From Bacillus sp. V3B (lineage in GTDB: Bacteria > Bacillota > Bacilli > Bacillales > Cytobacillaceae), in the NCBI RefSeq assembly GCF_024494465.1, contig NZ_JAETXM010000004.1, positions 62,001 through 126,000 on the forward strand: a DNA stretch of 64,000 nt, written 5' to 3'. Below are positions 10,201-18,960 of the stretch, piece by piece. Position numbers and translations under genes: made by a program. Below the pieces are notes generated by a model. The model searched no databases, had not been told where the DNA came from, and was given only the letters and a program-made list of their open reading frames with translations. The stretch's first letter is position 1, and every line of letters starts with the position of its first letter.

Positions 10201-10689
10201 GTCGAGGAAAACGTACAATGGTTAGCAGAGTCTCTTAAATTAAAGCGTAACGAAACAGCGGAAGAACGTTTACGCCGCTATTTCTTAGACGAGTTCTTCA
10301 AAGATCATTGTCAATTGTATCAAAAGAGGCCGATTTATTGGCTCGTTGATTCTGGAAAACAAAAAGGATTACGTACACTTATTTACATGCACCGTTACCA
10401 ACCAGATACAATGGCGATAATTCGTTTTGAACATCTACAGGAAATCCAAGCGAAGTATAACAATGAAATTGCGGCAGTAGATTTACGGGTCGTAAACTCT
10501 AATTTAAGTGCAACGGAAAAACGTGATTTGGAAAAGCGAAAAATAATTTATCAAAAACGGTTGGAAGAACTGCTTGAATTTGATAAAAAGCTAGCTGAAT
10601 ACGCCAATGCACAGATAGCCATTGACTTGGATGATGGAGTAAAGGTAAATTACGCTAAATTTCATAAAGTACTCGCCAAAATCAAGTAA
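7201..10689 (+). CDS. pglX: BREX adenine-specific DNA methyltransferase PglX, copy 1
   Basis: A 1162-residue N6-adenine methyltransferase that marks the host's BREX motif as self. The SAM-binding motif I (DPCVGSGHILVYAF) starts at about residue 308 and the catalytic NPPY at 485-488. The middle part (about 375-930) holds the presumed target recognition region, and the C-terminal part is a conserved helical domain. The start follows GAAGGAG. Compared with the second copy at 10827-14333, the N-terminal third and C-terminal fifth are nearly the same while the centre is very different, so the two enzymes should recognise different DNA sequences. A tract of about 470 bp around motif I is almost identical between the copies, pointing to recent gene conversion. 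Confidence 0.93.
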   Translation: MNKTELKIFAVSARRDLLEKVALRAKIFGIDAKSDLTIEEQFGQLVINGNTYPLQMKSRFQSLANQLKTKGYEQLIEEVAYTWFNRIIAIRYMEVTDYLPERVNVLSSSTGKVEPDILSEFEMTDLNIDVVTIKDLIKQGETEEAYRKLFIAQCNALNSIFPFMFEQIQDYTEWLLPDFLLDSESVINQLVSNESLTESFTEVEVIGWLYQFYNSEPKDKVFANLKKSKKIEKYDIPAATQLFTPKWIVQYMVENSLGQLWLEANPESSLKQSMHYYIEPAEQDEEVKQKLEEIRYQNVNLEEITIMDPCVGSGHILVYAFDLLYQMYEEAGYPSGDIPQLILEKNLYGLDIDDRAAQLASFALMMKAREKSRRIFRKKITLNILSIKESNSFNRKGIIQLLCESEKDKQELSSIFEDFIDAKTFGSILQPSKIDTDKYLKRIDHLEETQLTLDTYESYEQINDFRYLMKQLDVLTTQYDVIVTNPPYMGFGNMNSELKNRVNKMYSTSKNDLFSVFMARGFSFLKDCGFNTLVTMQSWMSLSSYERFRKEILLKHHISSLLHMESMVMGIAFGTSATVFRKLTSMDYKGAYTRINLEDLSEKNIPRVFPIEDRLFNKTLKQFLDIPNFPIIYSLSDNASAIFKKYPTLNNYGLPREGMATANNDLFLRLWHEVPIDKIGFNFKSREESNQSKLKWFPYNKGGDFKRWYGNNYFVVNWENDGFDIKNFKDENGRVRSHNYNLDYIFKEGITWTALSSGNTSFRYSSKGFLFDSKGSTLFPTNRECIWYILGFLNSAVSRYFLNYISPTMDFKPGHIGSIPFVYKNNPNVERISKEIVNSYTENWDFSEISWDFRRHPILTYGSDHVLLSKAFQSWVSYSDLQFENLKVHEEELNRIFIYMYDLQEELTEEIPNEDITIHRANRSSDARTFISYFIGCLMGRYSLDAEGLTFAGGEWNNSKYQVFIPGQYGLIQLTDEYYFENDIIARLREFLSVTFGTEAVEENVQWLAESLKLKRNETAEERLRRYFLDEFFKDHCQLYQKRPIYWLVDSGKQKGLRTLIYMHRYQPDTMAIIRFEHLQEIQAKYNNEIAAVDLRVVNSNLSATEKRDLEKRKIIYQKRLEELLEFDKKLAEYANAQIAIDLDDGVKVNYAKFHKVLAKIK

Positions 10690-10775
10690 AGGATAACAAG
10701 ATATAGATGATCTTTTTAATTAATTGCGTTTTGGATGACTACGAGAGTGAAAAATAGTAGAAATGGATTAAACAA

Positions 10776-10806
10776 AAGCGAGTCTTTATTAGCTCGCTTC
10801 TTGTTT
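10776..10806 (+). terminator. Hairpin before pglX2, covarying copy of the one before pglX1
   Basis: The stem AAGCGAG/CTCGCTT (10776-10782 with 10793-10799) has the same loop and downstream TTCTTGTTT as the hairpin at 7151-7180. One G-C pair there is an A-T pair here, so pairing is kept despite sequence change. The duplicated unit therefore includes the leader as well as the gene. Likely an attenuator, partial terminator or RNA processing site setting PglX levels. Confidence 0.6.
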
Positions 10807-10826
10807 ATATAGAAGGAGTAAAGGAA

Positions 10827-13800
10827 ATGAACAAAACAGAGTTAAAAAACTTTGCCGTTTCCGCTCGTAGAGACTTGCTCGAAAAAGTGGCCTTGCGAGC
10901 GAAGACCTTTGGTATTGATGCGAAAAACGATTTAATAATAGAAGAACAGTTTGGCCAGCTTGTCATTAACGGAAATACATATCCAATGCAAATGAAAACA
11001 GGATTTCAATCATTAGCAAATCAATTGAAAACAAAAGGCTATGAACAACTGGTTGAGGAAGTAGCTTATACATGGTTTAACCGTATTATTGCGATTCGTT
11101 ATATGGAAGTAAACGACTATCTGCCTGAGCGGGTAAATGTACTATCAAGTAGTACAGGGAAAGTAGAACCCGATATTTTATTGCAGTTTGAAACAATGGA
11201 CTTAGATGTTGATGAGGTCGCTATTAAAGATCTTATTAGACAAGGTAACACTGAACAAGCTTTCCGTAAGTTGTTTAGCGCTCAATGTAATGTATTAAAT
11301 CTAATACTACCTTTTATGTTTGAAGAGATTCGGGATTATACTGAACTATTGCTTCCAGATTTCTTGTTGGATGATGAATCAGTAATAAAGAAGTTAGTTA
11401 TGAGTGAGGTACTTACAGAAAGTTTTTCAGAAGTGGAAGTAATCGGATGGTTATATCAGTTTTATAACTCTGAACCAAAAGATAAAGTATTTGCTAACTT
11501 AAAGAAAAGCAAAAAGATAGAGAAGTACGATATTCCAGCAGCAACACAGCTTTTTACCCCTAAGTGGATTGTTCAGTATATGGTTGAAAATTCACTTGGC
11601 CAGCTTTGGTTGGAAGCAAATCCAGAATCATCTCTCAAACAATCCATGCGTTATTACATAGAGCCTGCTGAACAAGATGAAGAAGTAAAACATAAATTAG
11701 AAGAAATTCGATATCAAAACGTGAACTTAGAAGAAATTACGATTATGGATCCATGTGTTGGGTCTGGTCATATACTTGTTTATGCATTTGATTTATTGTA
11801 TCAAATGTATGAAGAAGCAGGATATCCGAGTGGTGACATTCCACAATTGATTTTAGAGAAGAATTTATATGGGTTGGACATTGATGATCGTGCTGCACAA
11901 TTAGCATCATTTGCTTTAATGATGAAAGCGAGAGAGAAATCGCGGCGCATTTTTCGTAAAAAAGTCGAATTAAACGTTTACTCTATTCAAGAATCAAATC
12001 ATTTGGATAAGGAAGGAATGGCACAATTACTTGGTGAAAATGATAAAGAAAAAGAAGAAATCTTCTCGCTAATTGAGACCTTTATTGATGCTAAGAACTT
12101 TGGTTCATTACTTCACCCTAACACGATTAACTATGATCATTATCTAAATCGTATTGAGCAACTAGGAGAGATTCAATTAAGTGTGGATACATACCTAGCC
12201 CATAGTCAGATGAACAAATTTAAACATTTACTAGAACAAGCCAAAATTTTGTCTTCTCATTATGATGTTATGGTTACGAATCCACCCTATATGAACTCAA
12301 AAGGGATGAACAAGAATCTCACTGAATATGCCCAAAAAAATTATTTCGACTATAGAAGTGACTTGTTCGCTATGTATATAAAGCGCTATTTCTTATCTAC
12401 TAAGGTAGGTGGCTTTAATGCCTATATGACTCCAATGGTATGGTTATTTATAAAATCTTATACACAACTACGTGAATATATTATTTCAGAAAAAAGTATC
12501 CAGTCCCTAATTCAATTACATTATGATGCATTTACTGCAGCTTCAGTTCCCATTTGTACGTTTACTTTTAGAAATGTTGATGTGGATTTTAAAGGTGAGT
12601 ATATTAAACTGACTGATTTTTACGGGGAGCATGTTCAGCCTCTAAAAGTACAAAAAGCATTATTAAATAAGGAAGTAGATTACAGATTCACCTGTAATCA
12701 GAATAAATTTAAGAGCATCCCCTCTTCGCCTATTGCCTATTGGACAAGTGACCATGTAAGAGAATTGTATCGGACAAATAAGAAGTTAGGAGATGTAGCT
12801 TACCCTAGAAAAGGAAATTCCACTTCTAATAATGCACGTTTTCTAAGGTTATGGTTTGAAGTAGAGAGGGGTCATATTAATTTCGGTGCAAAAAAAATAA
12901 TAAAAGAACAAACATTAGTTAAGAGATGGTTTCCGTACAACAAAGGGGGGGACTACAGAAAGTGGTATGGAAATAATGAGTATATCATTGACTGGAAAAA
13001 TGATGCCGAAGAAATCAGAAAAATTCCTACAGCTGTAATTGCTAACTATCAGTATTTCATGTCACCGGGGTTAACTTGGTCTACCGTTTCAAGTAGAAAT
13101 TTTAGTTTGAGAAAATTCGAGTATGGATTTATATTTGATAACGGTGGTTGTTGCCTATTCTTTGAAGAAGACAATAGGGATGGTTATCGGAATTATATCC
13201 TTGGCTTGCTTAACTCGATTGTATTCAAACACCTTTTTGCTCAGATAAGTCCAACTTTAAATTTTCAATCAGGAGATGTAGCTCAATTTCCTATTATTTC
13301 TCCTTCTCAAGAAATTATTGATTCTGTAGGCAAATTGTCATCAGATTGTGTGGATATATCTAAAAATGATTGGGATTCCTTTGAGACGTCTTGGGACTTT
13401 AAGGAGCATCCGTTTATCACTAACCGTAATAGTAGCACATTATTATTAGATATATTTGATCACTGGACGAGTTATTTAGTTGACGTTCAATTTAAAAAAG
13501 TGAAAGCAAATGAAGAAGAAATAAACCAAATTCTGATTCATTTATATGGCTTGCAGAATGAGCTAACATCTGAAGTTAGGGATGTGGAAATTAAAATCCG
13601 TAGACCAGATCGTGTGCGTGATACTAAATCATTCTTATCTTACTTCATTGGCTGTACGACGGGGCGATATTCATTAGATATAGAAGGTCTAGCTTGTGCC
13701 GGCGGAGATGGAGATCATTTAAAGTACCAATCATTTATTCCTAATAAGTATGGTTTAATTCAACTAACAGACGAGCATTATTTCAAAGATGATATCATTG

Positions 13801-14333
13801 CTCGCTTACGTGAATTTTTATCCGTAACATTTGATGCGGAGACAGTTGAGGAAAACATACAATGGTTAGCAGAATCTCTTGAATTAAAACGTAACGAGAC
13901 AGCAGAAGAACGGTTGCGTCGTTACTTCTTAGATGAGTTCTTTAAAGACCATTGCCAAGTATATCAAAAACGTCCGATTTATTGGCTCGTTGATTCAGGG
14001 AAACAAAAAGGCTTACGAACGCTTATTTACATGCACCGTTATCAACCAGACACAATGGCAACGATTCGTTTTGAACATTTACAAGAGATTCAAGCGAAGT
14101 ATAACAATGAAATATCAGCGGTGGATTTACGAGTTGTAAATCCTAATTTAAGTGCAACGGAAAAACGTGATTTGGAAAAGCGAAAAACGATTTACCAAAA
14201 ACGGTTGGAAGAACTGCTTGAGTTTGATAAGAAGTTGGCTGAATACGCGAATGCTCAGATCTCCATTGATTTGGATGATGGAGTAAAAGTAAATTATGCT
14301 AAATTTGATAAAGTACTCGCCAAAATTAAGTAA
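10827..14333 (+). CDS. pglX: BREX adenine-specific DNA methyltransferase PglX, copy 2
   Basis: A 1168-residue paralogue of the preceding gene with the same architecture: motif I DPCVGSGHI at about residue 308, catalytic NPPY at 485-488, a variable centre, and a conserved C-terminal domain with the block RPIYWLVDSGKQKGLRTLIY. The start follows AGAAGGAG in a leader copied from that of pglX1. The frame is intact, so both copies look usable. Differences are concentrated in the central region, where DNA target recognition is expected. Two PglX proteins with different targets in one BREX operon would either methylate two motifs or allow switching by recombination. A hairpin follows about 60 bases after the stop. 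Confidence 0.93.
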   Translation: MNKTELKNFAVSARRDLLEKVALRAKTFGIDAKNDLIIEEQFGQLVINGNTYPMQMKTGFQSLANQLKTKGYEQLVEEVAYTWFNRIIAIRYMEVNDYLPERVNVLSSSTGKVEPDILLQFETMDLDVDEVAIKDLIRQGNTEQAFRKLFSAQCNVLNLILPFMFEEIRDYTELLLPDFLLDDESVIKKLVMSEVLTESFSEVEVIGWLYQFYNSEPKDKVFANLKKSKKIEKYDIPAATQLFTPKWIVQYMVENSLGQLWLEANPESSLKQSMRYYIEPAEQDEEVKHKLEEIRYQNVNLEEITIMDPCVGSGHILVYAFDLLYQMYEEAGYPSGDIPQLILEKNLYGLDIDDRAAQLASFALMMKAREKSRRIFRKKVELNVYSIQESNHLDKEGMAQLLGENDKEKEEIFSLIETFIDAKNFGSLLHPNTINYDHYLNRIEQLGEIQLSVDTYLAHSQMNKFKHLLEQAKILSSHYDVMVTNPPYMNSKGMNKNLTEYAQKNYFDYRSDLFAMYIKRYFLSTKVGGFNAYMTPMVWLFIKSYTQLREYIISEKSIQSLIQLHYDAFTAASVPICTFTFRNVDVDFKGEYIKLTDFYGEHVQPLKVQKALLNKEVDYRFTCNQNKFKSIPSSPIAYWTSDHVRELYRTNKKLGDVAYPRKGNSTSNNARFLRLWFEVERGHINFGAKKIIKEQTLVKRWFPYNKGGDYRKWYGNNEYIIDWKNDAEEIRKIPTAVIANYQYFMSPGLTWSTVSSRNFSLRKFEYGFIFDNGGCCLFFEEDNRDGYRNYILGLLNSIVFKHLFAQISPTLNFQSGDVAQFPIISPSQEIIDSVGKLSSDCVDISKNDWDSFETSWDFKEHPFITNRNSSTLLLDIFDHWTSYLVDVQFKKVKANEEEINQILIHLYGLQNELTSEVRDVEIKIRRPDRVRDTKSFLSYFIGCTTGRYSLDIEGLACAGGDGDHLKYQSFIPNKYGLIQLTDEHYFKDDIIARLREFLSVTFDAETVEENIQWLAESLELKRNETAEERLRRYFLDEFFKDHCQVYQKRPIYWLVDSGKQKGLRTLIYMHRYQPDTMATIRFEHLQEIQAKYNNEISAVDLRVVNPNLSATEKRDLEKRKTIYQKRLEELLEFDKKLAEYANAQISIDLDDGVKVNYAKFDKVLAKIK

Positions 14334-14393
14334 GGTAAACCAGTAAATTATTTATTGTTCACATACTAAATGGTTATGATGGTAATAACAGTT

Positions 14394-14436
14394 CCCACCA
14401 CGCCTCTTTATAATGCGAACCACGGTGGGTCTTTTT
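14394..14436 (+). terminator. Terminator-like hairpin between pglX2 and pglZ
   Basis: CCCACC at 14394-14399 pairs with GGTGGG at 14424-14429, followed by TCTTTTT. The loop is long (about 24 bases), so the hairpin is of moderate quality. It lies in the roughly 200-base gap before pglZ, suggesting pglZ may also have its own promoter or that readthrough is controlled here. Confidence 0.5.
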
Positions 14437-14540
14437 ATGTTTAGTCTACAAATAAGGGAAATTTTGATAATATAAAGGAATACATAATCGATTAAATTTG
14501 CAAGAGTAATAATAAGGACATTACCCAATGAGGTGAAACA

Positions 14541-17048
14541 ATGGATGTAATCGAAATGCTGCGTGAGCGGATTCTTGAAGAAAAAAATAAAAAAGAACGT
14601 GCCATGGTATTTTGGTATGATTCTTCTGCGCAAGAAACAGAAGAGTCACTACAAGAATCATTGGCAAATGAACAAGTCATTGTGCGTGAGTTAACGGAGA
14701 ATAATTTTTTTAAGTTAAAAATTGAAATAGAAATTGAACATCCTAAACAGTCGTATTTACTATACGCTCCATTTTCACGACCTTCAGATGAAGAAAACCT
14801 TTTATTAGATATTCTTTTATACAGTTCTGAATTTAAGGCTGATCAGATCGCCATATGGGCAGAACAATTAGAAGTAAAAGATGTTATTCTACGCTCAGTA
14901 GTCAATAGCTATGCCAATTTCTTCAACAGTAAGGAGCGAAGAGAAAAATTAAAGAAAGTAATCTCTCTATCACCAAAGGAAGAAGAACTTGAATATGGAA
15001 TTCTTGCCGTACTAACAGGTGCACCGGTAGCGCGTGTATCTCTTATTACGAAGCACTTATTGCTTGCAGGTCTAGAAGAAAACCACAATGAGATCTATAA
15101 AAAGATCCATAAATCGTTCTCAATTGATCGCATGTGGGAGCTACTGGAGCAGTATTTTGGATTGCGTTTTTCAGAAGAACAGCAGACATTACGCTATCTA
15201 ATGGAACAGCTCTTATATTCTCATTTTTCTAGGGATATAGCAGTTGAAATGAAACCTTTAGATGACAAGTACCCGACTGTTCGTGCTAATATTTGTGCCT
15301 TATTTATTGATGACTGGTTGCGTAGTAAGATGGATGAAGTTGAAGTACTAGAAGCATACATAAAAGAAATGGAAAGTAGTTTTGGTCTACGCCATTATTT
15401 GGAAGACAAGTCTGCAGAACAGTTTGATAAAGTGATGACATTCCCACTAATTGACGTACTCCTTATCGAAAAAGTGGCTAATGAATTGAAGCATCAAACA
15501 ATAGATGTGGAAGCTTGGAAAGACCGGATTTCCTACCGGTTAGGGATTCACTGGGGACGTAAATCTAAAATAGCTGGACTCTATCAGACCTTATTTGAGG
15601 CAGTTCGCTTAACGAATTACAAGACATACTTAAACCAATACGATACACGTCAGGAATTATATGGGCAATATGCTAGAAAACTTCATGCAATTGATCAAGC
15701 CCATCGTCGTTTTATGCAATCCTATACAGGTCTTCAACAAAGGGAGTTTGTAGAACCTTTAGTAGAAATCCTTACCAATTGGTATGAGAACGTTTATTTA
15801 CGAAAACTGGCTGATGAAACAAATTATCTCCTAGCTAATAAGCAAGATTCGAAAGTTCCTATGCAAAAGGGCTTCTTTAAGAAAAATATTCAACCGATCT
15901 TAGAGAAAGAGTCCACTAGAGTATTTGTTATTATTTCAGATGCCCTCCGCTATGAGGTGGGGCATGAACTGTGTGAGCGATTAAACGGACGGGTGAATGG
16001 GGAAGCAAGTGTATCCCCTATGTTAGCCAGTTTACCAACATATACACAGTTAGGGATGGCCTCTTTGCTTCCAAATCGCACATTGACGATAGAAGAAAAC
16101 AAAACAGTCTTTGCGGACGGAGAACCCACTAATGGTACAGCAAATCGCACGAAGATATTACAAAAGACTCATCCTGATGCCATAGCATACCGTCTAAATG
16201 AGCTTTCTGACTGGTCACGTTCAGAGGCTGAAGATAAATTTAGAGGAAAACGTCTTGTTTATCTCTATCATGATGTGATCGATGAAACTGGAGACTCAAA
16301 GAAATCAGAACGTGAAACATATGTCGCTGCGGATAAAGCAATAAAAGACTTAGAATTAGCTGTTGATCGTCTGTCACGACTACAGGCAAAAAGAATTTTC
16401 ATTACAGCTGATCATGGATTCTTATTCCAATATCCAAAAGTAGAGGCTGATGTGAAAATTGAAGCAGTACAAGGAACAGTTTTTGATAGTAATCGCCGGT
16501 TCGCAATTGGACAAGGACTTCATGTTCCAGAAGGTGCAGTCAAGTTAAATGAAGGTCAATCACCTTTAACAGACACAGAGATTGTCATAGCTAAAGGGTT
16601 AAATCGTTTTATTAGCGGGGGTGGATTGCAATTTGTCCACGGCGGAGCCATGCCACAGGAAGTTATAATCCCGCTCATTGATTATCGTCGTACAGAGCGT
16701 GCTGAATTAGTAGAAATTAGTGTGGCCATGTTAGATAAGATCATTACAAATTATCGTGTTCCCGTTACTTTCTATCAAGAAGAGAGTATTTCGAGTCATT
16801 ATTTACCACGCAAAATCAAAGCCGCTTTTTATATAGAAAATGAACGTGTTTCGAACGAAGTGATCTTTACGTTCAACTTAACTGGTGAAAATCATCAACG
16901 GACCGAGCAACTCGTCTTTACCCTTGCTGAGACCTATTATCCAATGGGACAAGTATGTACGTTAAAAATTGAAACCGTATCAGACAAGGAAAATGAATTT
17001 TATAAAGAAGAAACCTTTATGATTCGTATGTATGAAGCACTGTACTAA
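14541..17048 (+). CDS. pglZ: BREX phosphatase-superfamily protein PglZ (type A)
   Basis: An 835-residue protein of the size of PglZ-A, the alkaline-phosphatase-superfamily hallmark protein of BREX. The metal-binding pattern is visible: VIISDALRYEVGHEL with the Asp near residue 467, FITADHGFLFQ near residue 624, and the late GGLQFVHGGAMPQEVIIPL with its His. The N-terminal half is helical with no enzyme motif; the C-terminal 100 residues are beta-rich. The start follows GAGGTG. Some PglZ proteins have metal-dependent nuclease activity in vitro; here the activity is inferred only from the family. It is the last intact BREX gene; a terminator and a broken helicase gene follow. Confidence 0.92.
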   Translation: MDVIEMLRERILEEKNKKERAMVFWYDSSAQETEESLQESLANEQVIVRELTENNFFKLKIEIEIEHPKQSYLLYAPFSRPSDEENLLLDILLYSSEFKADQIAIWAEQLEVKDVILRSVVNSYANFFNSKERREKLKKVISLSPKEEELEYGILAVLTGAPVARVSLITKHLLLAGLEENHNEIYKKIHKSFSIDRMWELLEQYFGLRFSEEQQTLRYLMEQLLYSHFSRDIAVEMKPLDDKYPTVRANICALFIDDWLRSKMDEVEVLEAYIKEMESSFGLRHYLEDKSAEQFDKVMTFPLIDVLLIEKVANELKHQTIDVEAWKDRISYRLGIHWGRKSKIAGLYQTLFEAVRLTNYKTYLNQYDTRQELYGQYARKLHAIDQAHRRFMQSYTGLQQREFVEPLVEILTNWYENVYLRKLADETNYLLANKQDSKVPMQKGFFKKNIQPILEKESTRVFVIISDALRYEVGHELCERLNGRVNGEASVSPMLASLPTYTQLGMASLLPNRTLTIEENKTVFADGEPTNGTANRTKILQKTHPDAIAYRLNELSDWSRSEAEDKFRGKRLVYLYHDVIDETGDSKKSERETYVAADKAIKDLELAVDRLSRLQAKRIFITADHGFLFQYPKVEADVKIEAVQGTVFDSNRRFAIGQGLHVPEGAVKLNEGQSPLTDTEIVIAKGLNRFISGGGLQFVHGGAMPQEVIIPLIDYRRTERAELVEISVAMLDKIITNYRVPVTFYQEESISSHYLPRKIKAAFYIENERVSNEVIFTFNLTGENHQRTEQLVFTLAETYYPMGQVCTLKIETVSDKENEFYKEETFMIRMYEALY

Positions 17049-17053
17049 TGGGT

Positions 17054-17090
17054 TAAAACCTGCCTTGTAAACGAGCTTGGCAGGTTTTTC
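17054..17090 (+). terminator. Rho-independent terminator after pglZ
   Basis: AAACCTGCC pairs with GGCAGGTTT around a 14-base loop and runs into TTTTTC, directly after the pglZ stop. This should end the BREX transcript before the helicase remnant. Confidence 0.75.
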
Positions 17091-17109
17091 AGGATAGAGG
17101 AGGCATTAG

Positions 17110-17925
17110 AGATTAAAGACTGGTGAAATCATTAAAGGTCCATTTTGGCCTGAAATTGTTGAAATAAAAAACTGTGAGCTCATCGACGATGGTCTTTATG
17201 TAGTGGAGTCTATCGGCAGGCAAACGAATAAGTATTATGATCGTTATTTAGAGCAGTATCAATTAGAGCAGTTAGAGAAAATTCAACAAGAAGATGAACA
17301 TTTTGATCCTGAGCGTTTGCAGCATTATTTGCAGTATCATGTGTTAAAGACAGAAGAACGTTATTCACAATCAAGAGCTAGAGGAAACAAAAAGATTATC
17401 CCGTTGCCACATCAAATTGAAGCGGTGTATAGCCGTATGCTTCAATCTCCACAAGTTCGCTATTTGTTGGCAGATGATCCTGGAGCGGGTAAAACCATTA
17501 TGTCAGGGATGCTGATTCGTGAACTATTGGCTAGAAAAAGTGCAGAGCGAATTCTTATTCTTGTTCCACCGCTTGTACTTAAACAATGGCAAGAAGAATT
17601 AAAAGAAAAGTTTGGCGAGGATTTTACGATTGTCACTCGGACTCTTTTAAATAGTTCCGATGAAGTAAACCCATTTGAAGCCTACGACAAGGTGATTGCT
17701 TCTGTTTATTGGGCATCGAGAGAAGAAATCAAGTCTTTAATCTTGAAATCTCAATTTGATTTTGTCATTGTGGATGAGGCTCATAAGATGGCTGCCTACA
17801 CGCATGGAGTAAAAAAGAAAAAGATTCAACGGACGAAGATGTATCAATTGGGGGAAGCTCTATTACGGCATACGGAGCATTGTTTATTTGGATTACTGTA
17901 CTGTGTTGCCAAAACTATAAATTAG
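17110..17925 (+). pseudogene. SNF2/DEAH helicase remnant (BrxHII/DrmD-like), start lost and 3' end deleted
   Basis: The frame encodes the N-terminal part of a large SNF2-family helicase. After an N-terminal GPFWPE-type opening there is PLPHQIEAVY, a Walker A LLADDPGAGKTIMSG, RILILVPPLVLKQW (motif Ia) and VIVDEAHKM (motif II). Homologous text begins at about 17116, where AGAGGAGG is followed 9 bases later by TTA instead of a start codon; the first possible start (GTG 17203) has no ribosome binding site and would cut off about 30 conserved residues. At RHTEHCLFG the match ends just where LTATPHRGD (motif III) would follow, and the frame closes 11 bases inside ung's 3' end. About two thirds of a roughly 1000-residue protein is missing. 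Similar helicases are part of BREX types 3 and 5 and of DISARM, so this was probably a BREX component. Confidence 0.85.
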
Positions 17926-18589
17926 TTATTTGCCAGTCAATTTTTTCGCTTCCAATTTTTCGTAAGAAAGCATTTGTTTGAGAAAAGGGCTTGCTACCAA
18001 AGAACCCTTTATTAGCGGAAAAAGGGCTTGGATGGGGTGACTTAATAATCAGGTGCTTAGATGAGGTAACTAGTTGTTGCTTTTGTTGGGCAAAACGTCC
18101 CCAAAGGATAAATACAACAGGCGTCTCCCTTTGATTTAATGTCTCTATGACTTTGTCAGTAAATATTTCCCAACCGAGAGCTTTATGTGAGTTTGGGGTA
18201 CCAGCCTGGACAGTTAATACCGCATTAAGCAGTAATACCCCTTGCTTAGTCCATTCCACCAAGTAACCATGATTCGGAATATCACATCCCAAGTCAGCCT
18301 GCAGTTCCTTGTAAATGTTTTTTAAAGACGGAGGAATTCGTACCTCTGGTTTAACAGAAAAACTTAATCCATGAGCTTGTCCAGGACCATGATAGGGATC
18401 TTGTCCAATAATGACTACTTTTGTGTCTTTAAAAGCAGTAAAGTTCAGTGCGTTATAAATATCATGTTGATCCGGATAAATAACTTTTGTTTGGTACTCG
18501 TCCCGCAAAACTTTGCTTAATTGTTGATAATATGGTTTCTCGAATTCCCCTTTAAGTAGAGAAGCCCAGTCATTTTTTAAAATAGTCAT
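17915..18589 (-). CDS. ung: Uracil-DNA glycosylase
   Basis: Family 1 uracil-DNA glycosylase, which removes uracil from DNA after cytosine deamination or dUTP misincorporation and starts base excision repair. The catalytic motif [18 protein letters not shown] has its Asp at residue 64, and the C-terminal [13 protein letters not shown] supplies the catalytic His. About 224 residues matches the family. I place the start at the ATG at 18589 because [21 protein letters not shown] lines up with the start of Bacillus Ung; a GTG 12 bases upstream is possible. A good sigma-A promoter lies just upstream. Its 3' end abuts the deletion junction of the BREX helicase remnant. No sign of damage. Confidence 0.97.
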   Translation of the reverse strand: MTILKNDWASLLKGEFEKPYYQQLSKVLRDEYQTKVIYPDQHDIYNALNFTAFKDTKVVIIGQDPYHGPGQAHGLSFSVKPEVRIPPSLKNIYKELQADLGCDIPNHGYLVEWTKQGVLLLNAVLTVQAGTPNSHKALGWEIFTDKVIETLNQRETPVVFILWGRFAQQKQQLVTSSKHLIIKSPHPSPFSANKGFFGSKPFSQTNAFLRKIGSEKIDWQITNL

Positions 18590-18960
18590 TGTTATGTACA
18601 CTCGCTTCCATTTTTGCTATACAATTTCTAGTATACAAGTGAATTAAATAAGTATCAATAAAGAGGAAAAGAGGAGCCCATTAAAACGAAAAAGGCCTCC
18701 ATTACAAGATCATTAGCCCATAAATTAATGTGGAATTTTAGTTATATCCCATATTATTCCCAAATCTAGGGATATTATTTACTAAAGTAAATATGACTCT
18801 GTTCCTTATATCCATCTTCATACTTTAATTTTTCTCTCTAGAAACATAAAGGACTGGTTAGGAGAAAGAACTAATTACAAAATTTACTATCGGGAGAATA
18901 GAGAGAATTCTTACTAGAGGGTCATAATAAGGATGATCACATTGAAAGGTGGGGATTTGC
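18590..18960. other. Divergent intergenic region
   Basis: About 370 bases between the divergent starts of ung and the hypothetical gene at 18961. It holds the ung promoter (18630-18658). The rest is A+T-rich, with no further gene, strong hairpin or repeat recognised. Confidence 0.5.
18630..18658 (-). promoter_or_regulatory. Sigma-A-type promoter for ung
   Basis: Read on the minus strand, TTGATA (18658-18653) and TATACT (18635-18630) are separated by exactly 17 bases. The -10 box ends about 40 bases before the ung start. Confidence 0.7.

Noticed and set aside
17203-17925. Treating the helicase frame as a normal 240-residue gene starting at GTG 17203
   Set aside because: The GTG has no ribosome binding site, homologous text extends upstream to 17116, and the C-terminal two thirds of the helicase are missing.
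18949-18960. GTG start for the acidic hypothetical gene
   Set aside because: It overlaps the ribosome binding site that serves the ATG at 18961.
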